64,000 nucleotides of DNA from Acanthopleura granulata (GCA_016165875.1 JABBOT010000022.1:1329333-1393332); one strand, 5' to 3'. Shown: positions 37,301 to 48,538, counted from the first letter of the stretch. Numbers and translations are program-made. Notes: generated by a model not told the origin, from the sequence alone.

Positions 37301-40300
37301 CTGCCATGCCTCACGAATCTGCATTTCCCAAGAGCAATGTATACCCATCATGGGTGGGTAGGCAGTTCACAACAGAGGAGAGGCGAAACGCCAAAGCGGG
37401 GCGTCCTTGTGTGGTTACTTGTCTGCAGCGAGAACGATCGACGCGAAAGAACTCATGAAAGACGGCAAATCACCTTCTTTGGAGGGAGACAATTGAGAGA
37501 TTTAAACGAAGTTTAGATCCCGAAAAGTCCGCCTGGGAAGAAAATCTCTTGATGAAGTATGCAAATCTTCTTGCCAGGGACGATGATGACTTAGGTAGAG
37601 CCACATTAGTGCGCCATCCTGTGACGACTGGAAATGCTCCGCCGATTCGCATTCCACCAAGACGATCCCGCTGCACTTACGACTGGAAATGGACAGGCAT
37701 GTTGCGCCATGGAGTTGTTGAACAGCGCTTGGTCTGCCCCCGTGGTTTTAGTCACGAAGGAAGACGGTAAAATGAGGTTTTGAGTTGACTACCGTGCCTT
37801 ACATGAAGTCACCGAGAAGGATGCATACCCGTTGCCGAGGACTGACGACTCTCTCGATGGCTTGGCTGGAGTAAAGTGGTGGAGTACCCTTGACTTGATG
37901 TCCGGATACTGGCAGGTTGAACTTGAGCCAGAAGATAAACGCAAATCCGCATTTGCCACAAGAAGGGTTGTACCATTTTAAGGTAATGCCTTTTGGGTTA
38001 TGCAACGCACCTAGGACATTCGCACAGTTCATGGAGGCAGTGCTGCTAGGACGAAACTATGAAACTTGCTTAGTTTACCCAGACGACGCCATTGTCTTCG
38101 GTAGAACCTTTATAGAAATGCTTGTTCGTTTGGAAGAGGTGTTCCAGCGCTTAAAGACACATGCGCTTAAGCTGAAGCCATCGAAATGTGTGATCTCAGC
38201 GAAAAAGGTTACGTATCTGGGATGTCTGCCGAAGGAACTGAGACGGATCCGGAAAAGGTTGCAGCCATACAGGAGTGGCTTACACCGACGAACAAGACGT
38301 AGGTTCGTAGCTTTCTGGGACTTTGTAGCTATTACAGGCGATTCGTCCAGCGGTTTCCTTAAATTGCAGCCCCTATTCACAAGGTTAGAGAGAAGGACAG
38401 TGAGTTTGTGTGGAACGACGCGTGTGACGGAGCATTCAGGAATCTCAAGGAGAGGTTGACATCTCCGCCAGTTTTGCCGATGCCTGTCTTCAGCACAATT
38501 TATTCTGGATATGGATGCAAGCAATATTTGCTTATGCTAGCAGGGTGCTTACCACGTCTGAGAGGACCTACTGTGTTACCCGTAGAGAACTGCTTGCGGT
38601 AGTGTTCTTCGTGAAGCGATTCCGAAACTATCTGTACGGGAAAGTGTTTCTACTGAGAATAAACGATGCATCCTTACGATAGCTCATGAACTTTAAGGAG
38701 CCGAGGGAAAAGTAGCTAGGTGGATTGAGGCGCTGTCAGTGTATCAATTTCGCATTGGTCACCGACCTGGCAAGCGGCACACTAATGCAGTTGCATTAAG
38801 TCGACGGCCATGCAAAAAGTGTGGCAGGACTGAATCAACCTGCGCCAGGGGATAGCGTATTTGGAAGCGGTTGTCCCGAATGATGATTTAGTTCGAGCTC
38901 AGCGGGAAGGCGACGGTATTCAACCTGTCATAGAGTGTGTAAAAGAAGGCCTTAAACCAGATTAGACGGAAGTATGGGGTTACGGTTTTGTGACCAAAGC
39001 TTTGTGGGGGCAGTTCAATCTTTTAGCAATGGAAGACCTGCATGTGGTTCGGTAGTGGATAGGCAAACACGGGAAAGCTGTACGCGGGCTTCTCGTAACT
39101 CCAAGATGTCTCAAAAGGCGCACTTTGACTAAGTGTCATGACCGACAGTGCTGAGGCCACATTGGGATGACAAAGACGATTCGAAAAATTCGCCAGTCTT
39201 CTGGGAAGAAGCTCCGGGGCCCACACCGTGGTCGAATGACGATATTTTGGGGCCGAATAAGCAGGACGGCGAGAGCAATCGATAACGCTGAGGGGCTACG
39301 GGCAGAACGCGACGGGTTACAAAGACTGTAGCTCTGATCCAGTTACGCAGAACACCCCTCTCCTCGACTGTTCCTTTTTTTCGTGGAGTGTATATAAGCG
39401 CAGCAAATCCCTGCTATGAGGGCTGGTTAGATCTGCTATCGAAGACTGCTAATGGAGCATCAAGACAGGAGTTTGATCAGGCTGAACTGCTTGAGTGATG
39501 CTAGACGGGAGTAGTCAATTCAGACGCATCCCGGAAGGCCCCGAGGTTTGTCACCAAGGAGTTACAAGCCGTGACCAGGGACGGGCGTCCGGGACCGGAT
39601 CTACGAACCAGACCGGGGCCGGTGTGGGCACACGGAGCGTGTTCACCGCAAGGACCGTGGCTGGTCCAGAAACATACAGGGGGGCGCGTGCATTGCGGCC
39701 AGGCCGCAATAGCAGGGACCGCGGCTTGGCCGGGAACATATAGGGTTTGCATTCACCGCAGCTGGGCTGCAGATGTACACAGGGGGCCGAACAAACCGCG
39801 GCCGAGCCGGATATTCAGCGGGCTGGATGTCAACGACCGCGCTAGACCTTTACGGCGGGGCCTATGCTGTGGCCGAATCGACAAGGCAGAGACCGTTTTG
39901 ATAAGCAGTATCACTGAGTGACCAGGCCCCTGATTCTCTCTGTCGTTACACTCGTCTTACCTTACCCATATATTTTTGTTTTATTAAAGGCTTTGCTCCG
40001 TCCTCCATCTAGCTGTCGTAGTTATTTGGATGTCTGTGTTATCACTGGTAGACGTTTAATTGTGACTGACCGCTCGGAAGTATAAAATCGTCACACATGC
40101 ATGTATGTGGTGTTTATGCCTTTCCCACTGGGCCCCGTCTTCAAACATGTATGTGTATGGCTTGGTATACTTTTCTTATAGGGCACCGTTCTCCCGGCCG
40201 GGGACACTCTGGATGTGGAAAAATCCGCTGAGAGGCTGAGGAAAGCGATGAAAGGTCTAGGTAAGGTCACGTGTACTTTTATGTCATTATGTTAATGTAA

Positions 40301-43300
40301 CGCGTTACCACCTTCCACAAATGGGCCTATCATCATTTTCTAACAGTTCTATAAAACTAGATCCAAGCCCTCGACCTCGAGCATACGTTAAGGGTTTAAT
40401 TGTTACCTGGTATAGTACTCTATTTTGCGACCATGAAAGCATCCTCTCAAGCATGCCGGTACTGGAAAGCATCATGCTGATATGTACCATATATGTGACA
40501 GTGTAGTTTTATTGGGGGTGGGGGGTGGTGGTGTTTAATTTGCGAATATAAATAATGTAGCTTATATACCTTATACTCAAACACACAACCTTAAAATATT
40601 TACAAAGTAAATAAGTTCTACACATGTTAAAGACATAATAAGTAATACACACCGTGGCTAAGATGGCCTACAAGGGTTTGTCAACGAATTAATTTTTATA
40701 TGGCGTTCATGTTTTCGTTGACATTGTCATGTTCCAGGTACAGATGAGAAAGCCATCGTCGACGTTCTGTCTGGTCACTGTAATGTAGAAAGACAGCTGA
40801 TCAGGTCCATGTACAAAACCATGTACGGCAGGGTAGGTATCCGGCATGCATATGTAAACCCGCATGCTGCAGGCACTCAACTTTCACTACGTTCAACGCA
40901 ACCGAAAATCTCATCACAGTTCATAATCACAAGTCACTGAATTATCACAACGCACTTCATGATCACAACGCACTTCATGATCACAACGCACTTCATGGTC
41001 ATAACGCAGTTATGATCATATAGCGCAGTTTATGACTACAACGCAGTATATGATCACACCTCAGTTTTACCTCTATCCATGTACCGCTTTGAAGTAATGT
41101 CATATAGCTGTTCGAATCCAGTAATCTGTACTGTCGTGGATTAGGCTGCGTGAGAAGATTACTGGAGAGGTAGGCCATTAATAATTTTTTAATATAAAAA
41201 ATGCTACAAAGTAAAAAACCTTTTCAAGAAAAGTAATCAGTGTGATATGCCAGCACACCTAATAAAACTCACACGTTAATGTGTTAAAATAAATGTTGGC
41301 AATGTAGACCTACACAGTAAGATATCAATTATATGTAAGTGTAAAACGATATTAGATCTACACGCAAAACTAGAAGTATGGTAAATCCATCCTGTATCAT
41401 ATATTAGAGGTGGAGTTTAGTTCAAAATATACCTCTGCAAACAGCCAAACACATCTTCAAGACCGTGTTCAAGTGTTAATGACCAGAATGACACACCAAA
41501 TAAATGTGTTAATAATTTACGTGCTAATGCGTTATATGAGTAGCATGGCTGTTGATATAATAACACACAGGTGTTAATACGTTAACATATGCTGGAACAT
41601 GTCTTTCTTATGGATATACAACTTCTTGGTTTATTATCACGACGTTTCGATGTAGATACTAACATCGTTATCAAGTGAGTGAAATCAAGACATCGACACT
41701 CTTAAATATAGCAAGTAGAGATACAAGTGTCAACATGTAGAACAATATTCAGGGGGGATTAGGCTCGATGGGGTTCCAGGTCAGTTTGGAGGATTAGTAG
41801 GTCATAAGCTGAGGGAAGATAAATCCCTTGATCTCTGTTGAGGCTAGGCTTTAATCTCTTTATCTGAATGGCTTCTTGTAGTTTACGCTTTTTCCAGTTG
41901 GGTTCCGGTAATATTTGATACAGGGATAGATTTATCTAATACTAATTTCATTATTTGTCTAATCTCGTTTTACACTTAAAATTTCTTGGTATTTTACTAC
42001 GTGGACAAGTTATTTTAACACGTGAACAAAATAACGTTAGTAAAGTGTTATAGATAAGTGTTATTTTAATAACACTTTTATCTGGTGTGAATGCAAAATA
42101 TTACGTCGAAAAGGCTGTATTTGCGTCATAGAAGTGTAGCAAGGAATAACTCCTGACGGAATGAGATATATTTGTATATTCTATTTCAGGATCTTATAGA
42201 AGATCTTCAAGACGAGTTAAGTGGCCATTTTGAGACGCTTTGTTTATACTTTCTGATGCCCAGCCGTAATTTTGATGCACACTGTCTTCACCTCGCTATG
42301 AAGGTATACATATCAGTACGCAAAGTAATCCATGTGATTCCTGCCAATCGTATTATACAATACGTATATCTGTGTTAGACTTTAGAAATATAGAACTGTC
42401 TTAGATAATCTCGCCACGGTCTTGAAATATCTAACCGTTTTCTGTCCGCAGACGCCTTTAAATTTTTATCGTGAAGGGTTTGCCCCATATACAAAATTCA
42501 AACGTGGGCTAGTAAAAAACTAAAACTGGTATAAAAAGTAATAAAGAATAAATGTCCAAGGCGCTTTTAACGGCGTTCGAACAGAAAGACCAAATACCTC
42601 ATAGTTTCAAACAATTCTTAATCGTCATAAAATCAGCTATAACCAAACATGTAAATGGAAGATATATGTAATATTTATGTGTCTGCTGTTCACAGGGTCT
42701 GGGGACGAAGGAGTCCACACTCATAGAGATTCTTGTCAGTCGGAGTCCGTCTGAATTGGAAGAAATCAGGGAAAATTACAAAAAGAGTATGTTGGAACAA
42801 GATTCTTTGAGAATGTGACGGAAAATTGAGTTGCACGTATATGTAGATAGGGGCCTACACACCAGTGATAATCTAAATTGAGAACTACTTTAACCATTTA
42901 ATGGATTTGTTAAATCATTCACAGATTACGGCCACGACCTGGAAGCTGACATAAAAGGAGAAACTCATGGTGACCTAGAACGTGTCCTGGTTTCTCTACT
43001 TCAAGGTCAGCGAAGCCAAGAACCGGAAGTTGACATGAAATTTGTAAAGAAAGACACAGAGGACCTATATAACGTAAGCTTGCATGTTTATTTCATCGGC
43101 AGACATAGGGCCAGTGAATTGAGTTTTCATTCATTTCTTAATTAATCATCTACTTTAAATGCCTTATGAGAGGCCTCCGTGGCTCAGTTGGTCACCACAC
43201 TAGCGCAGCGCAATGACACAGAAGAGTCGAACCAAGGCGACCGCCGTGAGTTCAAGTCTAGCTCATGCTCGCTTCCTCTCCGGCCGTACGAGGGAAGGTC

Positions 43301-46300
43301 TGCCAGCAACCTTCGGGTGTTCGTGGGTTTCCCCCGGGCTCTGCCGGTTTCCTCCCACCATGACGCTTGCCGCCGTCGTAGAAGTGAAATATTCTTGAGA
43401 ACGGCGTAAAACACCAATCAAATAAATAAATAAATGCCATATACGGGTAAGCCTTTGAAAAAACTTTGAAGGAAGTGACATGAAGATGAACGCCATATGC
43501 CTGTCCATTGTCATATTTTTCATTCGTCCCACTCCAGTCGTTCTAGCCTAATGAATTAGATGAATGCTGCGGATACAACGTCTAATGCATTGGGCTACAA
43601 TCGTTCGTAAGTCTTGTAAAGGTCTGTGGTTTACCCCAAACACTCCAGTTTTATCCACTAATGAAAACCTATCACCGCCATCGTATAAGTGAAACATTCT
43701 TGGTGTTGGCGTTGAGCAACAATCAAATGAAGAAAATTTCACTTTCCCATGCTTCTGTACTGCTGTAAGAATCATTTTCCTGGTACAGCTAGGTTTAGGC
43801 CTGTATGCAAATATATCTACTTGCTGAAAGTCTCTTTCGATGTGTTGATATATCTGAAAAACCAGGAGGACCGTAATGTATATAAGCGCCAAACTTTGCC
43901 CGTGCGGTAAATAAACATTAGAAGCCCTCGATATAACGCTTTTAATGTTTCTAATGCTGTTGTTCCTAGGAAAAAATATAGGCTAACCGTTCCGTTATAA
44001 CTGTCCTACAGGGTTCAAATGTCCAAATACTATGCTCCGCGCAGCAGTTCAAGGCTGAAATCAAAAGTCATACAGAAATATTTTAAAAAAATAGGCTTTC
44101 ATACATGTGACGAGAAATCTAAATTTACACGCGGTACTTGTCCTACTGTGCTATGCACATGTACATAATTTGCCATAAAGAGTAACAATGTTTCGAGCGA
44201 ATGATTGACCCAAACAATTAGATAACGTAGCATTTCAATTTCTTTCTTCATAGGCAGGAAAGGGAAACAGACTCGGTACAGATGAAGCCGTCTTCAACAA
44301 GATTCTTATTACCCGAAGCGTAGACCACCTTAGGAGAGTGTTTGAAGAGTATGGGAAACTGGATGACCAAGACATAGAAGGCGCTATATCGGCCGAAACC
44401 AGCGGAAATCTGAAGAGGGCTCTCTTGGCGATAGGTATGTAGGTGCGTCATCACATTAAGATGAAATTCCATCCTATATGTTATTTAAGATAAAATCCGG
44501 TATGTCAACTTATTTGTTCACTCCTGCATTTTAATCAGATGTCGTCTCTATCTAAATTATCATAACTGACCAATCCAAGTATTTCTTTGATTTTCATATT
44601 AATTATTATCAAAGCTTAGAGTCAGCTTATATACTGTCAATAAAAGAACATGGTCTCAAACTTTTTCAGAGATATATATCTTACAGCTGTTAAATTGATT
44701 CATTTTTTAATATTGAATTGAGCTTTCACGAACGAGTACCGTACAGTACTTGTGAAAACTTAACGCATGCTACGGTAGCCAGGTTTATAAGTGGGGCAGC
44801 GAAGCAACGCCCTTCGCCTGGTACCTGAATGGCCTCCCGAGTAAAACCCACAGCCAAAACAATCGATCGAGAGTTGGATTCGATCCTCAATCTTAATGGT
44901 AGATCGGCCAAAGCGATGCCTAATTATCCGAACATGCCAGGTAGTAAAGGCCCATTGCAATGGTAAAACAGTAATTTGGACGTCTTAAGTTTTGTGCTGC
45001 TCATTTCGTCTTTGTCATGAAGTTTTGCGCCAAGCTTATGCCTTGTTCATTGTAAGAGACCAGTGTTCAATTTAGCTTGGATCGACATTGGGTAGGAAAA
45101 GGTACCCAATGAAAAAGATGCATACACATGTGCAATACGGATCATTACTTGCATCTATAGTATATCAGCTAGTAAATATAAGTAAATATATGTTTATATG
45201 TCTACTTAGGCAGATAGGGTAGACTAAAGCTTTTCACTATTGTCCCTCTGTCAGTTGAGCTGATTTAGATAACATAACGGGGTTATATGGATGACAACTT
45301 TTTTTCCAGCAGTGATTTTGTGTGCAATGAATCTGCATATATAACCGTTATCAAGCACAATGGTCACTGAGTAACAGCGTGTGATAATTAAAGAGAAAGT
45401 TGTGTTGCTAATTCGAACCAGTCGAGTGAAACAAAACATAAAACACATTAATAATAATGTCTGTCAGCGGAAATGGGGTGGCTGTATAGCAGGGATTTGA
45501 CTGTATCATTGTTCCGGTTGATCCCTGGTTTTGATCTTCACATTTCTATGACTGCCATGATTACCTCCCTAGCAGTGGCGCTGCTTAAGTTAAGTTGTTC
45601 TTAATGGTTTGAAACTTGAAAAAAACACAAACGATGCCAGCGCATCACAATGGCCAAAAACATATCGCCCATGAGCGGTAGCTGTGAGGTCAAGTTTAGC
45701 CCATGCTGGCTTCATCTCCGGTCGGACTTGGGAAGGTCTCCTAGCAACCTGCGGATGGTCTTGGGTTTCCCTGGTTCCCTGCAACCATGTCATGCTGGCC
45801 GCCGTCCTGTACGTGAAATATCCTTCAGTGCGGTATACAACACAAAAGAAATAAACAAATAAAATAAAATGGGGATTAAATTTTACATACTTCCGGTGTC
45901 GAGCATAATGACCCATGAGTAAGACCTATAAATAATTGAAAAACAAATTATGTTAACCGATACATCACTATGGTTGGCTTAGGTGTAAGTCAAATGGCAG
46001 TGGGCTGTGGTCTGCCATGAGAACTGAGACTGGTGCACAGGCAGTGGGGAGGAAGAATCCATTGTTCCGGTTGACCACTGACTTCTATCTTCGTGTTTCC
46101 ATTAGCTTCCTTGTGGTCATTACTTAACAACAGGAATTTAATATTACATCATCGAAGTCTTTGAATTGTATGCTTGATAACAGTATTAGCATCTATATCG
46201 AATAAGTCGTTCACAGCATAAGCTGAAACTGCCATCCATAAATCCTCGTTACGTCTCCCATTATAGGAATGTAATTGTTGTGTTTTACAGTACGATTTGT

Positions 46301-48073
46301 GAAGAGCCCCCTGGAATACTTTGCCGAATGTTTCCAGGAATCTTTTAAAGGAGCCGGGACGGATGATGAGCGGTTAATGGAACTTGTCGTTAGCCATGCC
46401 GAGGTGAGTGGCTGATGTGCATCTTGCGGCGTCGATGCCGTCATACGTAGGACTGCCTCTTCTGTTACTTGGGATTTTTAGTCTGTCACATCCATCTTCA
46501 TTATATCATGCCACACACGTTACGGGTAGCGATACATGTAGTGTCTGGCTTGATACAGATGTATGATCTGTCACATCCGATTCGAGTTTCTCCCATAATC
46601 CTTGGCAAAATACAATTTTTCCAGACCCAACTTTGAAGCTATACGATACACTGTGCAAAGACACTGTACATATAGGGACACACTGAGGGTTAGCCCCAGA
46701 CGGCTATTTCTCTCCTATACTGATCGTACAGCCACAGAGGCAAGCAATGATAAAGCTTATGTGCTTTTACGTCAATTCCGGTAAGTCCTTTCTGAACGAT
46801 GTTTGAAGTCAGTAACAGGTGTCAGCTGTGGCTCTTACCTCTCAGCTCGGCCGCACACAAAACAACCCACGTCAGTTCTATTCGGTAATGACGCACCAGC
46901 CCCGAATACACGAAACGGTGATCGCTGAAGTGACGGCCATTTTGCGTTAACCACAGTTACGGGTGTTGAAGTGTTCTCGTTCTTGTGAGTGCGTATGCGC
47001 AGTAAACCCGAAAAGAAGCACATCATGGCCGGATACTTGCAAAATAGTTTGCTGTTTCGTTAAAGGCTTAAAGGAGTGGGATGTGCTACGTATGCCATCA
47101 TATGAAGTTTTCAGGCATGTTCTTGGATTGCATCCGACTCTCACGCGTATGTACATATAGTCTATTAGACTGGCAGATTGATTACAATCACTCTTCAAAA
47201 CCAGAGTATCGTGACAGACTGATTACAGGTGTGAAATATGGAACAAAATTGGTATAACATTAAGTTTAGTTACGGCGAAAAAAATTGCTTTGATTGGTAC
47301 TTGCAAGTGGTTTGTGTGACTTGACAAACATCTCCCTAAGAGAACAGACCAACTTTTAAACAGGCTTTTAAATAAGATGTGCATTATGTAAATGCCCATT
47401 TAGTGCGGTATCCAATTAGGGAAATCAATGAATATGTTTTTTGGGTTTTTTTGGGTTTTTTTGGCAATTGAACACTGAGGTTCTATATGGTTTTTAGCCA
47501 TACTGAACAAGCTGAAGCATTCTGATGTCACCTGTTGATTTTAGCTGCATAACATCCTCTGATTGCTGCACACGTGTATATGCATTTCTACCTTCAACAC
47601 GAATATAAATGCTGCACTAGATCTGTTGTCGAAATATCGTAGCCTGTTTACCATCTTGAAAAGAATCTATGACCATGCTGAAGGCTGTTCAGTATGGATC
47701 AGAATGCATTCTAGAATCTCAATGTTTCATGCATATTACTGACTGTTAAAGAAATACAAAAAATGGCATGAAACCATAATCTCAGATGACATAAATAAAT
47801 AAATAAATAAATAAATAAAATAACAAAATGTTATGGCAACAGTTGTCTCCCTAACAGTAGACTAACACTTATCCAACATTGTTGTCCAAAACCTTTAGTA
47901 TACATGCTCCAATATATTTATGCCTGAAACTCTTCTGCCTTTTATTTCAGGTGGACTTGCAAGATATCAAAAAGGTGTACGCTGAAAAATATGGCCAGAG
48001 CTTATACTTAGCCATCAAACAGGAGACAAGTGGCGACTACAGGAAGTTGCTGCTTAGCATTGTGGGAGAATGA
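34326..48073 (+). CDS. Annexin, nine exons, 321 residues
   Basis: Join: 34,326-34,346; 40,182-40,260; 40,738-40,832; 42,190-42,303; 42,696-42,786; 42,925-43,073; 44,254-44,434; 46,291-46,403; 47,951-48,073. All junctions are GT/AG and phases agree throughout (966 bases). Annexins are cytosolic proteins that bind acidic membranes in a calcium-dependent way, with roles in membrane organisation, repair and trafficking. All four annexin repeats are present, with type II calcium loops: MKGLGTDE (repeat 1), MKGLGTKE (2), NRLGTDE (3) and FKGAGTDD (4). The downstream acidic caps are seen as DELSGHFE, GETHGD, ETSGNL and ETSGDY. The protein ends LLLSIVGE. The N-terminus is very short, as in annexin A5-like proteins, with no regulatory tail. 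No stop or frameshift is seen, so the gene appears intact. Which annexin subfamily it belongs to needs a phylogeny. Confidence 0.95.
34670..34722 (-). mobile_element. Short SINE fragment, reverse orientation
   Basis: TTTTTAACGTCATACTCAAG followed by AATATTTCGCTATTACAATGG matches the reverse complement of the SINE 3' core. It is in annexin intron 1 and is too short to date. Confidence 0.6.
35270..36578. repeat. Minisatellite of ~49-bp units carrying the annexin exon 2 acceptor
   Basis: About 26 tandem units in annexin intron 1. The typical unit runs GCATGTATATGGTGTTTATA, CCTGTTCCTAGGGCACC, then TTCTCAAACAG. The CCTGTTCCTATAG-GGCACCGTTCTC part matches the polypyrimidine tract, AG and first 12 coding bases of annexin exon 2. 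The copy at 36,012-36,032 is identical over 21 bases to 40,173-40,193. Units after 36,240 form a subtype (CCTTTCCTACCGTCATTG). Because the period is 3n+1, all three plus frames stay open around 36,190-36,600, but this is not a gene. The last units of the array lie at 40,096-40,193, beyond an inserted retrotransposon. Confidence 0.95.
36583..37160 (+). repeat. 5' LTR, partial
   Basis: Starts TGTAACG. It is alignable with the 3' LTR from 39,289 through shared blocks: CAGTTACGCAGAACACCCCT, GTGTATATAAGCGCAGCAAA (TATA-like plus start region), GCGGGCGTC, CACACGGAGCGTGTTCACCG and CAGGCCCCTGATTCT. It lacks the last ~140 bases seen in the 3' copy, so the 5' LTR or its junction is deleted. Confidence 0.85.
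37540..39250 (+). pseudogene. Remnant of LTR-retrotransposon pol (RT, RNase H, integrase zinc-finger fragment)
   Basis: Reverse transcriptase is recognisable in shifting frames: VDYRALHEVTEKDAYPLPR (from ~37,780), STLDLMSGYWQVELEPEDK, VMPFGLCNAPRTFAQF (~37,980) and LVYPDDAIVFG (~38,070), where a Pro follows the Tyr of the YxDD box. RNase H traces (RELLAVVFFVKRFRNYLYG, ~38,580) and an integrase zinc-finger-like stretch (HIGMTKTIRKIRQS, ~39,160) follow. Several in-frame stops and frameshifts make it non-functional. The catalytic core of integrase is absent. Confidence 0.9.
39289..40095 (+). repeat. 3' LTR
   Basis: Begins TGAGGGGCTACGGG and ends CGTCACA. It contains the shared GTGTATATAAGCGCAGC block. 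Its distal ~140 bases, which include TTTTATTAAAGGCTTTGC (a possible polyadenylation region), have no counterpart in the 5' copy. Confidence 0.85.
40096..40193 (+). repeat. Terminal minisatellite units fused to annexin exon 2
   Basis: Two units resume after the retrotransposon (CATGCATGTATGTGGTG..., then CATGTATGTGTATGGC...). The last one runs without a break through TTTTCTTATAG into GGCACCGTTCTC, the first 12 bases of exon 2. The functional acceptor is therefore itself the end of the array. Confidence 0.9.
40182..40260 (+). CDS. Annexin exon 2
   Basis: Starts GGC ACC GTT CTC (GTVL), then PAGDTLDVEKSAERLRKAM, and ends in KGLG with donor CTAG/GTAAGG, phase 1. It covers the linker and first helix of repeat 1. 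Confidence 0.95.
40738..40832 (+). CDS. Annexin exon 3
   Basis: After GTTCCAG; completes GLGTDE and encodes the remaining repeat 1 helices to MYKTMYGR; donor AGG/GTAGGT, phase 0. Confidence 0.97.
40943..41064. repeat. Short tandem repeat, ~18-bp unit
   Basis: ATCACAACGCACTTCATG is repeated about three times cleanly and then degenerates over several more units (ATGACTACAACGCAGTAT). It lies in annexin intron 3. Confidence 0.8.
42190..42303 (+). CDS. Annexin exon 4
   Basis: After CTATTTCAG; encodes DLIEDLQDELSGHFETLC through HLAMK. The DELSGHFE segment supplies the acidic cap of the repeat 1 calcium site. Donor AAG/GTATAC, phase 0. Confidence 0.97.
42696..42786 (+). CDS. Annexin exon 5
   Basis: After GTTCACAG; encodes GLGTKESTLIEILVSRSP to ENYKK, the first half of repeat 2. 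Donor AAAAAGA/GTATGT, phase 1. Confidence 0.97.
42925..43073 (+). CDS. Annexin exon 6
   Basis: After TTCACAG; encodes NYGHDLEADIKGETHGDLER to DTEDLYN, the second half of repeat 2 and the repeat 2-3 linker. Donor AAC/GTAAGC, phase 0. Confidence 0.97.
43158..43442. repeat. SINE target site duplication
   Basis: AATGCCTTAT (43,158-43,167) and AATGCCATAT (43,433-43,442) flank the SINE and differ at one base. Confidence 0.8.
43168..43432 (+). mobile_element. tRNA-derived SINE, near full length
   Basis: The best plus-strand copy of the family. The tRNA-like head has an A-box-like GTGGCTCAGTTGG and a B-box-like GAGTTCAAGTC, the internal RNA polymerase III promoter elements. A conserved core follows (GGGAAGGTCTGCCAGCAACC; TTTCCTCCCACCATGACG; GAAGTGAAATATTCTTGAGA; CGGCGTAAAACACCAATC), then an AAATAAATAAAT tail. 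It lies in annexin intron 6. Confidence 0.93.
43600..43735 (+). mobile_element. Highly diverged SINE copy
   Basis: Recognisable through GTAAAGGTCTGTGG, CACCGCCATCGTATAAGTGAA, ACATTCTTGG and CAACAATCAAATGA in the family's order. Much older than the neighbouring copy. Confidence 0.6.
44254..44434 (+). CDS. Annexin exon 7
   Basis: After TCATAG; encodes AGKGNRLGTDEAVFNKILI through ETSGNLKRALLAI, nearly all of repeat 3. Donor ATAG/GTATGT, phase 1. Confidence 0.97.
44440..46285. other. Annexin intron 7
   Basis: AT-rich intron. Apart from the SINE at 45,636-45,870 I see no element or exon. Confidence 0.6.
45636..45870 (+). mobile_element. SINE copy, diverged
   Basis: B-box-like GAGGTCAAGTTTAGCCC, GGGAAGGTCTCCTAGCAACC, GCGGATGGTCTTGGGTTTCC and a GCCGCCGTCCTGTACGTGAA block, ending in AATAAACAAATAAAATAAAA. 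The A-box end is decayed. Confidence 0.8.
46291..46403 (+). CDS. Annexin exon 8
   Basis: After TGTTTTACAG; encodes VRFVKSPLEYFAECF through FKGAGTDDERLMELVVSHAE, the repeat 3-4 linker and the repeat 4 calcium loop. Donor GAG/GTGAGT, phase 0. Confidence 0.97.
47951..48073 (+). CDS. Annexin exon 9 (terminal)
   Basis: After TTTATTTCAG; encodes VDLQDIKKVYAEKYGQSL through LLLSIVGE and TGA, completing repeat 4 with the ETSGDY cap. Confidence 0.97.
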   Translation: MDLQDIKKVYAEKYGQSLYLAIKQETSGDYRKLLLSIVGE

Positions 48074-48411
48074 TGGCTAACATTGTGACATATAAAATCC
48101 CTCCAAATCATTAAAGCAAGACTCCAACTCACACGAACACCTGTGACAAGGCACAAAGTAGAATATATAGCTGATTAACTACGTTGTTATTGATCAAGTG
48201 ACAGACGTGCTGTAGAGACCTGAAGATCACCGGGTCGAACCCTGCATTATAAATTTGATACAGACGCTGCATTTGACAGAGTCACTGCATTTGTATCATA
48301 CACTACATATTATAAAGAGCAACAATAATTGTCAATAATTCTTGTATGACAACCACGTCAAAATACCACCAACCAAGTAAAGTTGTTGTTAACAGACCGG
48401 TGGCTACTAGA

Positions 48412-48417
48412 AATAAA
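48412..48417 (+). terminator. Possible annexin polyadenylation signal
   Basis: AATAAA 339 bases after the annexin stop and before the convergent ITPA coding end. A second AATAAA lies about 95 bases downstream. Chosen by position only. Confidence 0.45.
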
Positions 48418-48538
48418 ACAAACTTGTTTATAATTTACCATTATTTTCCTTCCGACAACATTAAGATTGACAAAGACTCAGACTGAAAGAAAGTGACAGA
48501 TCTTTAATAAAATGTATATTTTTTCACCACTGGTTTTT

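Larger units (their letters stand above)
36583..40095 (+). mobile_element. Gypsy-type LTR retrotransposon, decayed
   Basis: A ~3.5-kb, GC-richer element with two related LTRs and a broken pol between them, in the same orientation as the annexin gene. It is much shorter than an intact Gypsy element: gag and most of integrase are missing. LTR divergence is visible by eye (many substitutions and indels), so it is not recent. It sits in intron 1 and ends 86 bases before annexin exon 2. Confidence 0.9.
36579..40099. repeat. Target site duplication CATG of the LTR element
   Basis: CATG at 36,579-36,582 and again at 40,096-40,099 flanks a TG...CA-bounded element. Both copies lie in minisatellite sequence (CATGTAT-type), which shows that the element inserted into the array. 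Confidence 0.7.

Noticed and set aside
41590..41700. Possible retroelement end around ACGACGTTTCGATGTAGA
   Set aside because: The motif resembles ends of dispersed repeats in other invertebrates, but I see no boundaries, duplication or coding relic.
43168..43260. tRNA gene
   Set aside because: A- and B-box-like motifs are present, but no complete cloverleaf. It is the head of a SINE.
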